Part shown: positions 17,860-26,222 of the stretch, piece by piece | How positions within the stretch are numbered: the first letter of the stretch is position 1 | How the letters are laid out: each line of letters opens with the position of its first letter | Origin: Campylobacterales bacterium | GTDB taxonomy: Bacteria; Campylobacterota; Campylobacteria; Campylobacterales; Sulfurimonadaceae | Assembly (NCBI GenBank): GCA_016938175.1 | Contig: JAFGVE010000034.1 | Span: 1-64,000 of the forward strand | DNA length: 64,000 bases | Direction of reading: 5' to 3' | Notes under the pieces: generated by a model | What the model saw: only the letters and a program-made list of their open reading frames with translations | The model's database searches: none | Told to the model about the DNA's origin: nothing | Program-made: the position numbers and the translations under genes

Positions 17860-18584
17860 TAGTGACTCTCCTGTGTACTTTTGTATTTTATACCGTCACT
17901 AAAGTCGTGTGTAAGACCAATATATGTGTATTTTCCTAAAGAGGCAAGACCGATGAGAAGATAAAAAGCTATAGCGGATTTCATAAGCAGTTTAAAACGT
18001 TTACGAGACGTTTTTGTATTTTTGCCTTCAAAAAATCCCCATTTTATTGTTACTCTATAGAGTCCAACAAAGGCATGCAGAACAACTGATACAAGGAGTA
18101 CAAGATAGAGTGGACCCATAAACTCATCAACTACACGGGATGAACTGGCATATGGTCCAATATTTGAAGGTTGTGTCATCATAATGTATATATGAACAAA
18201 ACCTACAAAAAACATGGCAAAACCTGTAATCACCTGTATCATCCAGAGTGAAGAGTCTTCGTGTTGCATTCTTTGTGTATGTTTTTTAATGATTTTATAC
18301 TCTCTGTAAGAAGCTGGAAAACGTCTAAGAGCCGTTACTGTATGGAGGATAAATATAACTCCTATTGCAGCTGCTAAAAAGGAGATGATTCCAGGATATT
18401 TTTCTCCAAAAAAATAGTACCCTTCAAACATTATGGTAACTTGGTACATCGCTTCTTTAGAGATAAGAATGGAGGCTTCAAAAAGTAGATGTGCCATTAT
18501 AAAAAAAGCGAGTATGACTCCCGTAGCGCTTTGGATAAAATCAACTCTTGCAGCAGTTTTGTCTATAGATTTTTTCTTTATCAT
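17859..18584 (-). CDS. frdC: Fumarate reductase dihaem cytochrome b subunit
   Basis: This 241-residue membrane anchor has five helices and two haem b groups that oxidise menaquinol. Haem ligands are H32, H81, H131 and H170. Their spacing equals that of H44/H93/H143/H182, the ligands I remember for Wolinella succinogenes FrdC, with a constant offset of 12. The glutamate needed for quinol oxidation (E66 there) is E54 here. The transmembrane E-pathway glutamate (E180 there) falls on V168 here, in the sequence VVLH. FrdC is first in the operon. A strong hairpin lies 44-70 bases upstream and no clear ribosome site is visible before the ATG. Confidence 0.93.
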   Translation of the reverse strand: MIKKKSIDKTAARVDFIQSATGVILAFFIMAHLLFEASILISKEAMYQVTIMFEGYYFFGEKYPGIISFLAAAIGVIFILHTVTALRRFPASYREYKIIKKHTQRMQHEDSSLWMIQVITGFAMFFVGFVHIYIMMTQPSNIGPYASSSRVVDEFMGPLYLVLLVSVVLHAFVGLYRVTIKWGFFEGKNTKTSRKRFKLLMKSAIAFYLLIGLASLGKYTYIGLTHDFSDGIKYKSTQESH

Positions 18585-18627
18585 CGTATTATCTTGTAAA
18601 TGGTGTGTGGATTTTTTTGGAATGGAT

Positions 18628-18654
18628 ATGCATAAAGTTTTTTACTTTATGCAT
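18628..18654 (-). promoter_or_regulatory. 11-bp perfect hairpin upstream of frdC
   Basis: ATGCATAAAGT (18628-18638) pairs with ACTTTATGCAT (18644-18654) around a T5 loop (A5 on the frd strand). It sits between the lysine-rich gene stop and frdC. No run of T follows on the minus strand, so it is not an ordinary terminator there. It may be an operator, a leaky terminator or an mRNA-stabilising 5' stem for frdCAB. Confidence 0.4.
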
Positions 18655-18660
18655 GGGTGA

Positions 18661-18888
18661 CTATTTTTTAGAAGTTCTGAGTTTCTTTTTAGCTTTTGCT
18701 TTTTTCTTCTCTTTTTTCTTTTTGTCGAGTTTCTCTTTGAGTTTCTTTTGTGCCTCTTTTTTGGCTTTTGTTTTTTTCGACTTCTTCTTTTTGTCTTTTT
18801 TCTTCTCAGCTTTTTTAGCGAGTTTTTTTGCGAGCTTTACCTCTTCTTTTGTCTCTTCTTTTTTACTTTTCTTTACTTTTTCTGCCAT
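18661..18888 (-). CDS. Lysine-rich 75-residue protein (histone H1-like composition)
   Basis: Of 75 residues, 40 are lysine, with alanine and glutamate spacers and no hydrophobic core. The composition resembles the basic tails of histone H1-like bacterial proteins (Hc1, AlgP), so binding to nucleic acid or other polyanions is plausible. That is inference, because such low-complexity sequence has no specific homology. The gene is probably real: the ATG is preceded by AAGGAG at ideal spacing (8 bases). It stops 76 bases before frdC on the same strand, separated by a hairpin, and is divergent from the patatin gene. Confidence 0.65.
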   Translation of the reverse strand: MAEKVKKSKKEETKEEVKLAKKLAKKAEKKKDKKKKSKKTKAKKEAQKKLKEKLDKKKKEKKKAKAKKKLRTSKK

Positions 18889-18990
18889 GGTATAAGCTCC
18901 TTTTTCTAATCTTAAAATTATTCTACTGTTTTAATGGATAAATTAGACTTAAGCCTGATTCTTTGTTGAGGGAGTGTATGAAAATTAGGA

Positions 18991-18996
18991 TATACT
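18991..18996 (+). promoter_or_regulatory. Possible -10 box for the patatin-like gene
   Basis: TATACT lies 34 bases before the GTG start at 19030, with TTGAGG 19 bases further upstream as a poor -35. The 141-bp gap between the divergent genes must hold promoters for both. This is only a candidate. Confidence 0.25.
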
Positions 18997-19029
18997 AAAT
19001 CCAAAATAGCAAAGTACAACGGAGGGCAG

Positions 19030-19902
19030 GTGAAAAAAACAACAGTCTCTTTAATTCTTGGAAGTGGTGGGGCAAGAGGATTGACTCATATTGGGATAAT
19101 TCGCTGGCTTGAGGAGAATAACTATGAGATAAAGTCCATTTCCGGCTGTTCTATGGGAGCTTTAGTGGGTGGATTTTATGCAGCGGGAAAGCTTGATGCT
19201 TACGTTGAGTGGCTCAGCTCTTTAAACACGCTTGATATGCTTAAACTTGTTGATCTTCAAGGCTCAAGTGGTCTGATGAAAGGCGAGAAGCTGATGAAAA
19301 AACTACAAGAGCTTGTCGGAGAGCAAAATATAGAAGAGTTAGATATTAAATTTACCGCAGTAGCGACAGATATTAATGAAGAAAAAGAGATATGGATGAA
19401 TAGCGGTTCACTGCTTAAAGCCATCCGTGCTTCTATATCGCTTCCAATGTTTTTCACTCCATACAGATACAAAGGACGTCTTCTAATAGATGGAGGAATT
19501 CTCAACCCTGTTCCTATAGCACCCACTTTTCATGATGAGACGGACTTAACTATAGCAGTAAATTTAGGTGCAACGGAGAAAGGCTCTTTAGCCTTAAAAG
19601 AGAAAAAAAGAGATGAAGCACTTTTAACAAAGGTAAAAGAGTATGTCGTTGGTATGGCTCTTCCAAAAGCGAGTGAAGAGAGTGATAATATGTACAATAT
19701 AGCCAATAAATCTTTTGATAGTATGCAGAGTACAATCGCAAGAGTAAAACTCGCAGCGTACCCTCCAGATATTGAAGTAAAAGTTCCAAGAGACCTGTGT
19801 GGGACTTTAGATTTTGACAAGCTTGAAGAGCTTATAGAGTACGGATATGCTCTTTGTAAAGAGAGTTTTGAAAAAGAGGTATTAAAACGAGAAGTGCTAT
19901 AA
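19030..19902 (+). CDS. Patatin-like phospholipase (RssA-type)
   Basis: This 290-residue cytoplasmic serine lipase/esterase has a Ser-Asp dyad. The oxyanion loop is GSGGARG (about 11-17), the nucleophile elbow is GCSMG (serine about 41), and the aspartate is in DGGILNPVP. The arrangement is that of small bacterial patatins such as RssA and YlbK, which probably cleave phospholipid acyl groups; the physiological substrate is unknown. The start is GTG, with GGAGG five bases upstream. It is 31 bases upstream of gdhA on the same strand and could share its promoter. Confidence 0.88.
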   Translation: MKKTTVSLILGSGGARGLTHIGIIRWLEENNYEIKSISGCSMGALVGGFYAAGKLDAYVEWLSSLNTLDMLKLVDLQGSSGLMKGEKLMKKLQELVGEQNIEELDIKFTAVATDINEEKEIWMNSGSLLKAIRASISLPMFFTPYRYKGRLLIDGGILNPVPIAPTFHDETDLTIAVNLGATEKGSLALKEKKRDEALLTKVKEYVVGMALPKASEESDNMYNIANKSFDSMQSTIARVKLAAYPPDIEVKVPRDLCGTLDFDKLEELIEYGYALCKESFEKEVLKREVL

Positions 19903-19933
19903 TCATGAAATTTTTTTTGGAGAATATATTTAT

Positions 19934-21289
19934 ATGACAAAGGCCGAACAAGAGATTAAAAAGTTTGAAAACGGTAACTGTGAAGAGAATAGAGTCTTTT
20001 ATCAGGCTATGGAAGAGGTTATTTACTCTATAGCACCGCTACTTGAATCTGAGGAGAAATATACGCGACACGCAATTCTTGAGAGACTTGTTGTTCCTGA
20101 TAGAATTATAAAGTTCAAAGTTGCATGGCTTGATGATAATAACAATATCCAAGTAAATACCGGCTATAGAGTTCAGTTTAATAATGCTCTGGGTCCATAT
20201 AAAGGAGGACTCCGTTTTCATCCAAGTGTTAATGAGGGAGTCTTGAAGTTTTTAGGTTTTGAGCAAATTCTTAAAAATTCTCTTACCGGGCTTCCTATTG
20301 GAGGTGCTAAGGGTGGAAGTGATTTTGATCCAAAAGGAAAATCTGACTTTGAGGTTATGAAATTTTGTTCAGCGTTTATGGCAGAACTTCACAAACATAT
20401 TGGAGCTCGAATAGATGTTCCTGCAGGAGATATAGGTGTAGGTGCAAGAGAGATAGGGTATCTCTATGGAGAGTATAAAAAGTTAACCTCTTCATATGAG
20501 GGAGTACTTACAGGAAAGCCTTTTGTATTTGGCGGTTCATTGATGCGCCCTGAAGCTACTGGATATGGAGCAGTTTACTTTACAGAGACTATGCTTGAAA
20601 TGGAAGGAAAAGAGTCTTTAGATGGCAAAATATGTACTGTAAGCGGTGCTGGAAACGTAGCTCTGCACGTAATAGAAAAACTACAGCAAATAGGAGCTGT
20701 TCCAGTAACCTGTACAGACTCGAAAGGAACCATTTATGACTCGCGTGGTGTGGATTTGGCACTCTTAAAAGAGTTAAAGCTTGAGCGTCGAGCATCACTT
20801 GAAGAGTATGTAAAAGTACATGCAGATGCAAAGTATATTCCTATTAATGAGTATCCTGAAGGTGGTCATGCAGTATGGGATATCCCTTGTTACGCTGCAT
20901 TTCCATGTGCGACGCAAAATGAGCTGACGGACATTGATGCACAGAACTTGATAGTAAATGGGGTAGTAAGTGTAACAGAGGGTGCAAACATGCCTTCGAC
21001 TCCAAAAGCTATTAATGATTTTTTATCGCATAAAATCTGTTTTGCTCCTGCAAAAGCTGCAAATGCTGGTGGAGTTGCGGTAAGTGAGTTTGAGATGGCT
21101 CAAAATGCTTCTATGAGTAAATGGAGCTTTGAAAAAGTAGATGAAAAACTCAAAACTACTATGCAGCAGATAGCAAAACGTGTAGTACTTACTGCAAAAG
21201 ATTATGGAGTAGAAGGGAACTACGTTGATGGAGCAAACATTGCAGGCTTTAAAAGAGTCGCAGATGCTATGATTGCCGAAGGTATATAA
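19934..21289 (+). CDS. gdhA: NADP-type glutamate dehydrogenase
   Basis: This 451-residue enzyme aminates 2-oxoglutarate to glutamate. The substrate domain carries GPYKGGLRFHPSVN, LPIGGAKGGSDFDPKG and VPAGDIGVGAREIGYLYG. The coenzyme domain carries the Rossmann-type CTVSGAGNVALHVIEKL. C-terminal segments GANMPST and PAKAANAGGVAVS are diagnostic for the hexameric family, and length matches the bacterial/fungal NADP-dependent form. ATG at 19934 follows GGAGA. Together with glnD at 36.7 kb it places ammonium assimilation functions in the window, though they are not linked in one operon. Confidence 0.95.
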   Translation: MTKAEQEIKKFENGNCEENRVFYQAMEEVIYSIAPLLESEEKYTRHAILERLVVPDRIIKFKVAWLDDNNNIQVNTGYRVQFNNALGPYKGGLRFHPSVNEGVLKFLGFEQILKNSLTGLPIGGAKGGSDFDPKGKSDFEVMKFCSAFMAELHKHIGARIDVPAGDIGVGAREIGYLYGEYKKLTSSYEGVLTGKPFVFGGSLMRPEATGYGAVYFTETMLEMEGKESLDGKICTVSGAGNVALHVIEKLQQIGAVPVTCTDSKGTIYDSRGVDLALLKELKLERRASLEEYVKVHADAKYIPINEYPEGGHAVWDIPCYAAFPCATQNELTDIDAQNLIVNGVVSVTEGANMPSTPKAINDFLSHKICFAPAKAANAGGVAVSEFEMAQNASMSKWSFEKVDEKLKTTMQQIAKRVVLTAKDYGVEGNYVDGANIAGFKRVADAMIAEGI

Positions 21290-21301
21290 ACGGAATTTAT
21301 C

Positions 21302-23128
21302 ATGAAATATTTTGTACTTTTTCTTTTTTTATTCTACTCATCTTTGTCTCATGCATCCATTGAGTACCCATCTTTTGTCTCTTCGCAGATGAATCTCATT
21401 GAAAAAATAAACGATGCAAACCAGACTCAAGAGAGTATACAAAAACTTTTAGAAGAACAAAATAGTCTCTATGAAAAACATTTGGGCTATATGATGTCCA
21501 ATCAAAAAGAGTTTTTGCAAAACCTGAAATTATATAGTGATGAGATTTATGCCATACAAAAAATTATGGATATCAATAAAAGAGCGGGGAATAGTTACGC
21601 TTATCTTCGTGATGAAGTCGGTTTAAAAATATACCGTCTTTTACGTAATCAAAATCTACTTATAAAAGATGTTTTAAACTCTCTGGATAGTGATAGCTTG
21701 CAAGAGTATAAAGACAAATTGCATGCACATGTAGATAGTTATATGAAAAAGCTTCAGGATTTAGATGACAAGGACTATCACTCTTATTTAAATATTGAAG
21801 ATGATTCTCCTATAGTAGAGGCTTTACAGCAAAATATTAGGGATTACTATAAACTTTATGAGCTTAATGGTGACCTTGTAAGTTATCTTTATAAGTTTGA
21901 AAACAAGATGTATAGCCTGGAAAAATACTCTCGTTACAATCTTATATCCTTTGTTATTTTTGTTAATGATTCCTTGCTGGTACAAAAAATAGATCTCTAT
22001 CTTTATGATTATGGTTTGAGTGTTATGAAACTTATTTTCATGGTTACTTTAAGCCTTTTGATTTACGGTTTTAGAAAACTGCTCTTTTATTCGGTTATAA
22101 AATTTGTCGTAAACGTAAGCTGGCTGCAGCGCTATGCTTCTGTAATTCTTGAGTCTTTAAAAGTGCCTATTGAAGCTCTTATAGTGCTTATAAATATAAA
22201 TATGATTCTATTTGTATACAATAGTTTCAGTACGCAAGAGAGTGTGTCGACTCTTTTTAATATTTTTTACACTATCTTAATTACGTTTATTTTTTATAGA
22301 GCACTCAATAGCATTGCACAAGTGAAGTTGTGTGATGTACAAACTTCAGAAACTAAGATGAAAAATGACCTGATAAACGTAGGTATAAAAATTCTTAACT
22401 TTCTCATTTTTCTCATTGGAACTTTAGTAGTACTTTTCTTCTCTGGAGTTAATTTAACTGCTGTGCTTTCAGGTCTTGGAATCGGTGGTTTCGCAGTTGC
22501 ATTCGCAGCTAAAGATACGATTTCAAACTTCTTTGGAACACTCTCTATTTTGGGAAGTAATGTATTTTCACAGGGTGACTGGATAGAAGTAAACTCAAAA
22601 GAGGGAGTTGTGGTTGAAATAGGATTACGTGTGACAACACTGAGAACCTTTGATAACGCTCTTATTGCAATTCCAAATGGTACCTTTGCCACCGCAGATG
22701 TAAAAAACTGGAATAAAAGAACACTTGGACGACGTATTAAAATGAATGTGGGGGTGAAATACTCTTCAAAATCACACGATATTCAAAATGCCCTTCGTCA
22801 AATAAGAGAGATGTTAGAGAGCCATCCAGGAATCGCTACAAAAGATACCATGCATGAGCATAGAAGTGCACATATGACGAAACTCGTTTCAAAAGATGAC
22901 TTGGAGGGTGTTAAAAAAACACTTTTGGTAAATCTTGATGAGTTTGCGTCTTCAAGTATCAACATCATGATTTACTGCTTTTCAAAATCTGTGGATTGGG
23001 GTGAATGGCTCGATACAAAAGAGGATGTTATGTATAAAATAATGGGAATCTTAGAGAAGAATAATTTAGAGTTTGCGTTTCCATCTCTCTCGCTTTACAC
23101 TGAAGATACAAAAGATAAACTCTTATAA
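21302..23128 (+). CDS. MscS-family mechanosensitive channel with long periplasmic N-domain
   Basis: This 608-residue protein has a signal peptide (KYFVLFLFLFYSSLSHA), a coiled-coil-rich periplasmic region (about 20-230), and then a set of helices. A MscS core begins near residue 370. The pore helix is glycine/alanine-rich (LSGLGIGGFAVAFAAKDTIS). The following beta domain has GDWIEV, TLRTFDNALIAIPNG and VKNWNKRTLGRRI. The layout resembles larger MscS relatives such as YbiO/MscM types that release osmolytes on hypo-osmotic shock. It starts 12 bases after gdhA and is probably co-transcribed with it. Ribosome site weak. Confidence 0.87.
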   Translation: MKYFVLFLFLFYSSLSHASIEYPSFVSSQMNLIEKINDANQTQESIQKLLEEQNSLYEKHLGYMMSNQKEFLQNLKLYSDEIYAIQKIMDINKRAGNSYAYLRDEVGLKIYRLLRNQNLLIKDVLNSLDSDSLQEYKDKLHAHVDSYMKKLQDLDDKDYHSYLNIEDDSPIVEALQQNIRDYYKLYELNGDLVSYLYKFENKMYSLEKYSRYNLISFVIFVNDSLLVQKIDLYLYDYGLSVMKLIFMVTLSLLIYGFRKLLFYSVIKFVVNVSWLQRYASVILESLKVPIEALIVLININMILFVYNSFSTQESVSTLFNIFYTILITFIFYRALNSIAQVKLCDVQTSETKMKNDLINVGIKILNFLIFLIGTLVVLFFSGVNLTAVLSGLGIGGFAVAFAAKDTISNFFGTLSILGSNVFSQGDWIEVNSKEGVVVEIGLRVTTLRTFDNALIAIPNGTFATADVKNWNKRTLGRRIKMNVGVKYSSKSHDIQNALRQIREMLESHPGIATKDTMHEHRSAHMTKLVSKDDLEGVKKTLLVNLDEFASSSINIMIYCFSKSVDWGEWLDTKEDVMYKIMGILEKNNLEFAFPSLSLYTEDTKDKLL

Positions 23129-23190
23129 TTGTACTTTCAGTCTTTTTGGGTAAAATCAACTTTTTTAATATTAATATAAAGACTTTTATA

Positions 23191-23802
23191 ATGCAACAGA
23201 CAGAATCAAGAGTAAATATTTACGCACTTCTTAGCCGTATACTGCTACAGGAGTTAGAGGTAGATACACTTAAAATGATAAAGAACGATGAAACAATTTT
23301 AGAGTTCTTTCCAAGTTTAAAAGCGTGGAAGCCACTCTTTGAAGTAGATGAAAAAAAGCTACTCGAAGAGCAAATCAATCCTGACTTTGTAAACCTTTCA
23401 GTTCTGCATCTCATTCCATATGAAACATTTTATACTCGTGATGACCAAATGGTTGAGACGGGTGGGGCAAATCCTGTAACAGATATGTACAGTGCTTACG
23501 ATTTTATGGTTGACTTTGAGATATCACGTACGGTTTCAGCTGACCATATAGGAATAGAGTATGAGTTCATGCATCATCTATGCACTGCAGAGTTAAAAGC
23601 ATTGCAAGAGGATGATAAAGAGGCTGTACAAGAGCTGAGAACTGTACAAAAAGAGTTTTTAAATAAACATCTTTTACGTTGGGCACCAATGTATCTTATT
23701 AATATGAAGTATGAGTCAAGAACACCACTTTACTATGATGCTGCAGAGATGGCTTTAGAGTTTATTCTCAGTGACAATGAGTATTTAAACGAGGTACTGT
23801 AG
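23191..23802 (+). CDS. TorD-family molybdoenzyme chaperone
   Basis: This 203-residue all-helical cytoplasmic protein matches the TorD/DmsD/NarJ chaperone family. The family signature is seen in DHIGIEYEFMHHLCTAE, and the C-terminal RWAPMYLINMKYES segment is also typical. These chaperones bind the twin-arginine signal of a molybdenum or tungsten oxidoreductase and aid cofactor insertion. The frame is open from 23146, but the ATG at 23191 gives the normal family N-terminus (ESRVNIYALLSRIL). It heads a four-gene group with a poly-ferredoxin and two uncharacterised proteins. The client enzyme is not in the window; formate dehydrogenase is my guess from related genomes. Confidence 0.82.
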   Translation: MQQTESRVNIYALLSRILLQELEVDTLKMIKNDETILEFFPSLKAWKPLFEVDEKKLLEEQINPDFVNLSVLHLIPYETFYTRDDQMVETGGANPVTDMYSAYDFMVDFEISRTVSADHIGIEYEFMHHLCTAELKALQEDDKEAVQELRTVQKEFLNKHLLRWAPMYLINMKYESRTPLYYDAAEMALEFILSDNEYLNEVL

Positions 23803-23808
23803 TCTCTA

Positions 23809-24897
23809 ATGTTATCTTTAGTTTCAGGTGCATGTGTACGCTCTTTAAGTGTTGAGAGTGAATGTAACAAGTGTGAACTTTCATGCCCTACAAGTGCCAT
23901 TGTCGTTGGTAAACCACTTCCATCAATAAACTTTTCAGCCTGTGTTACCTGTGGAGCATGCACAAGTGTATGCCCAAGTGAAGCTTTAAAGTTAGATGAG
24001 TTTGATGCGACAAATTTTTTCTTTGACTTTATAGAGAGCGAAGAAAACCTCCTCTCATGTAAAAAAAACGTTCCATGTATAGCTGCTTTAAGTGTAGAGC
24101 ATATTATCTCTATGGCAGTTTTAAAGCAAGAACTGATTTTTGATATGGGACATTGTGGCAGTTGTGAGATTGCACATAAGTGTAAAGAGCAAATTATAAG
24201 TAGCTATGAAGAGGCAAGTTACCTTTTAGAAGCTATGGAAAACAATGCAACTATTAAGCTTGAAAATGTAGCCTATGAAGAGCAGCGTGAAGCAGATAGA
24301 AGAGAGTTTTTAAACGCAATAAATTTAAAAACAGTTGGTAAGGTTAAGCAGAATTTTGAAGAAGAGGTACAAAAAGCTTCAGATGAACTAGTTGAACATA
24401 CTCTGCAAAAAGAGGATATTGCACTACTTAAACGTAAGGTGATTCCTGATAGACGTAAGATATTTTTTACGGCAATTAAAAGAGTTGAGAAACCTTCACA
24501 GTTTCATATAGTTGATGCAAAAGAGGTGAGTTTTACTTCTCAAAAGCTTATGAATGAAGAGGCATGTACAGCCTGTCAAATGTGTTATAGGGTCTGTCCT
24601 ACTGGAGCATTGAGCTCAAACGTAAAAAATTCGAAAATAGATTTTGATCCTTTTTTATGTGTGAAATGCCATATTTGCCATGATGTATGTGCACCAGATG
24701 CAATTACCCTTTCAGGCTCATATAATGTAAAAGAGTTTTTTGAGCCTGAAGTACAAAACCTAGTTACCTTTAGTGTAAGACGTTGCGATGAGTGTAATGT
24801 ACTCTTTAGTACAAATGGTTCTGAGAGACTCTGCTATAGATGTAAAATAGAAGAAGAAGAGGCAAGAGAACTTTGGGGAATAAGCGATGAATTTTAA
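23809..24897 (+). CDS. Multi-cluster 4Fe-4S ferredoxin-like protein
   Basis: This 362-residue cytoplasmic protein is rich in cysteine. The N-terminal part has CNKCELSC and CVTCGACTSVCPSEAL. A middle segment has CGSCEIAHKC. The C-terminal half has CTACQMCYRVCPTGAL and CVKCHICHDVCAPDAI, a standard pair of 4Fe-4S ferredoxin motifs. The tail holds two CxxC pairs (CDEC, CYRC) resembling a zinc ribbon. An acidic, helical linker lies between about 165 and 240. It probably moves electrons for, or matures, the molybdoenzyme served by the TorD protein encoded just upstream. No signal peptide. Confidence 0.8.
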   Translation: MLSLVSGACVRSLSVESECNKCELSCPTSAIVVGKPLPSINFSACVTCGACTSVCPSEALKLDEFDATNFFFDFIESEENLLSCKKNVPCIAALSVEHIISMAVLKQELIFDMGHCGSCEIAHKCKEQIISSYEEASYLLEAMENNATIKLENVAYEEQREADRREFLNAINLKTVGKVKQNFEEEVQKASDELVEHTLQKEDIALLKRKVIPDRRKIFFTAIKRVEKPSQFHIVDAKEVSFTSQKLMNEEACTACQMCYRVCPTGALSSNVKNSKIDFDPFLCVKCHICHDVCAPDAITLSGSYNVKEFFEPEVQNLVTFSVRRCDECNVLFSTNGSERLCYRCKIEEEEARELWGISDEF

Positions 24898-24912
24898 ACA
24901 AGGACATATCTT

Positions 24913-25671
24913 ATGATGAACAATGATAATCAAATATCTGTCCAAACAAAGCTTTTTGGCTATATAGGTGAAGAGGCTGGAGTGAGCAGGTTTTCTGCGA
25001 TTATAAACAAGATGTTTAAGGAGAGTGGCAAGGATGCCATGATGATTCCTATGAACATTCGTGAAGATGATCTCTATTTTACTGTGAGCAATATGAAAAA
25101 ATCACATGTTAATGGTGCGGTTATTTCAAGTGAATTTGTTGATAAAGTCGTTGAATTAGTTGATGAACCATCGGGTATGGTGAAGATTAGTGGAATGTGT
25201 GACATCCTTTTTAAAGATGGTGAAAAGTTACGTGGCGATATTTTTAGCATGAGAGTCTTGACAGAGTATCTTAAAGATTGTTACGCTTCTAAAATAGCTG
25301 TTATAGGGACAAATCACTATGCAAAAGCATTTTCTCTTTTAGCATGTGGGTTTAATCTTAGCTATTTTAATGATAATCTTGAAGAACTCATGGCATTTAC
25401 TCAAGAGATGCACGTAGCAGATGCAGATATAAACAGAATTGCAAAAGATATGGAAGTTGATTTTAGTGCTTATGATGCTGTTTTAGATTTTTCGGAGATG
25501 ATGAGTCTCACTATGGTTAGTAAACTAGGAAAAATATCTCTTGATATGAAACATAAAAAACAGTTTTCACCACTTAAACAAAGAGCAGTAGAACTTGGTG
25601 CAGAGTATGTAAGTTATGATGATCTCTTAGAAAAACTAACGCAAAAAGCCTACAATGAAATAATAAAATAA
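24913..25671 (+). CDS. AroE-fold protein of unknown function
   Basis: This 252-residue soluble protein has an N-terminal half resembling the substrate domain of shikimate dehydrogenase: LFGYIGEEAGVSRFSAIINK, then IPMNIREDDL and a strand GAVIS. The catalytic lysine that normally follows this strand (NVTxPxK) is absent. The second half contains a Rossmann-like strand (KIAVIGTNHYAKAFSLLA) with a poor glycine motif. It is therefore unlikely to be a working shikimate dehydrogenase. Its place between the poly-ferredoxin and a helical protein suggests an accessory role for a molybdoenzyme. The ATGATG start has AAGGA upstream. Confidence 0.55.
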   Translation: MMNNDNQISVQTKLFGYIGEEAGVSRFSAIINKMFKESGKDAMMIPMNIREDDLYFTVSNMKKSHVNGAVISSEFVDKVVELVDEPSGMVKISGMCDILFKDGEKLRGDIFSMRVLTEYLKDCYASKIAVIGTNHYAKAFSLLACGFNLSYFNDNLEELMAFTQEMHVADADINRIAKDMEVDFSAYDAVLDFSEMMSLTMVSKLGKISLDMKHKKQFSPLKQRAVELGAEYVSYDDLLEKLTQKAYNEIIK

Positions 25672-25678
25672 GGAAAAT

Positions 25679-26191
25679 ATGATGAACCACGAAGATTTAA
25701 AAGATTTAAGAGCAGAGTTTGATAAGTTTGTACAAGAGAAGTGTACTATTGATCCAGAAGGGGAACTACATACACAAAATCCAGATGGCGGTGATGCAGT
25801 TGACGAAGAGCCTGTACCTCAGTTTGTAGATGCGCTTACATCAAAACTATTAGCACCTTCGATTAGTGGTGTTTACCTCTCACGTATAGATATAAAAAGG
25901 GTTGCTGAAGGAATTGATGAGTCGATTCCCATCAAAGAACGTATTAAAATGGTAAGAGCACTCTTTAGACACACAACAAAAAAGAAGTATTTAGAAGATG
26001 CGTTTAATGAGATAGACAAACACATTAATGGACGTATTTTAATCTATACAGAACTATCTGAAGCTTTTCCTTCATCAAAACCTATTTTTGACGAGCATAT
26101 AGAAAAAGCGAAAAAAACAATGAAAATGTTTGATACGATTATTGCAGACTTTGAAGAGATTGAACCAACGAGTGATCCATTAATGATATGA
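25679..26191 (+). CDS. Hypothetical helical protein, molybdoenzyme accessory operon
   Basis: This 170-residue, acidic and largely helical cytoplasmic protein has no recognisable catalytic motif, signal peptide or membrane span. A proline/acid-rich stretch (about 20-50) separates a short N-terminal helix from the helical remainder. I do not recognise a family beyond its recurring company with TorD and poly-ferredoxin genes in Campylobacterota. It begins seven bases after the preceding stop, with AAGGA before ATGATG, so it belongs to the same operon. It is the last gene of the group, converging with the pgpA-like gene. Confidence 0.7.
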   Translation: MMNHEDLKDLRAEFDKFVQEKCTIDPEGELHTQNPDGGDAVDEEPVPQFVDALTSKLLAPSISGVYLSRIDIKRVAEGIDESIPIKERIKMVRALFRHTTKKKYLEDAFNEIDKHINGRILIYTELSEAFPSSKPIFDEHIEKAKKTMKMFDTIIADFEEIEPTSDPLMI

Positions 26192-26196
26192 ATTTT

Positions 26197-26222
26197 TTAG
26201 CAGCTTTTTATAACGCTGCTAA
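26197..26222. terminator. Hairpin between convergent genes
   Basis: TTAGCAGC (26197-26204) pairs with GCTGCTAA (26215-26222), overlapping the end of the pgpA-like gene just after the upstream operon. Neither strand shows a good T-run after the stem, so terminator function is uncertain. Confidence 0.3.

Noticed and set aside
18605..18895. Plus-strand open frame of 96 residues rich in Phe and Ser
   Set aside because: It is the complement of the lysine-rich gene; AAA/AAG codons read as TTT/CTT on the other strand. The minus-strand frame has the ribosome site.
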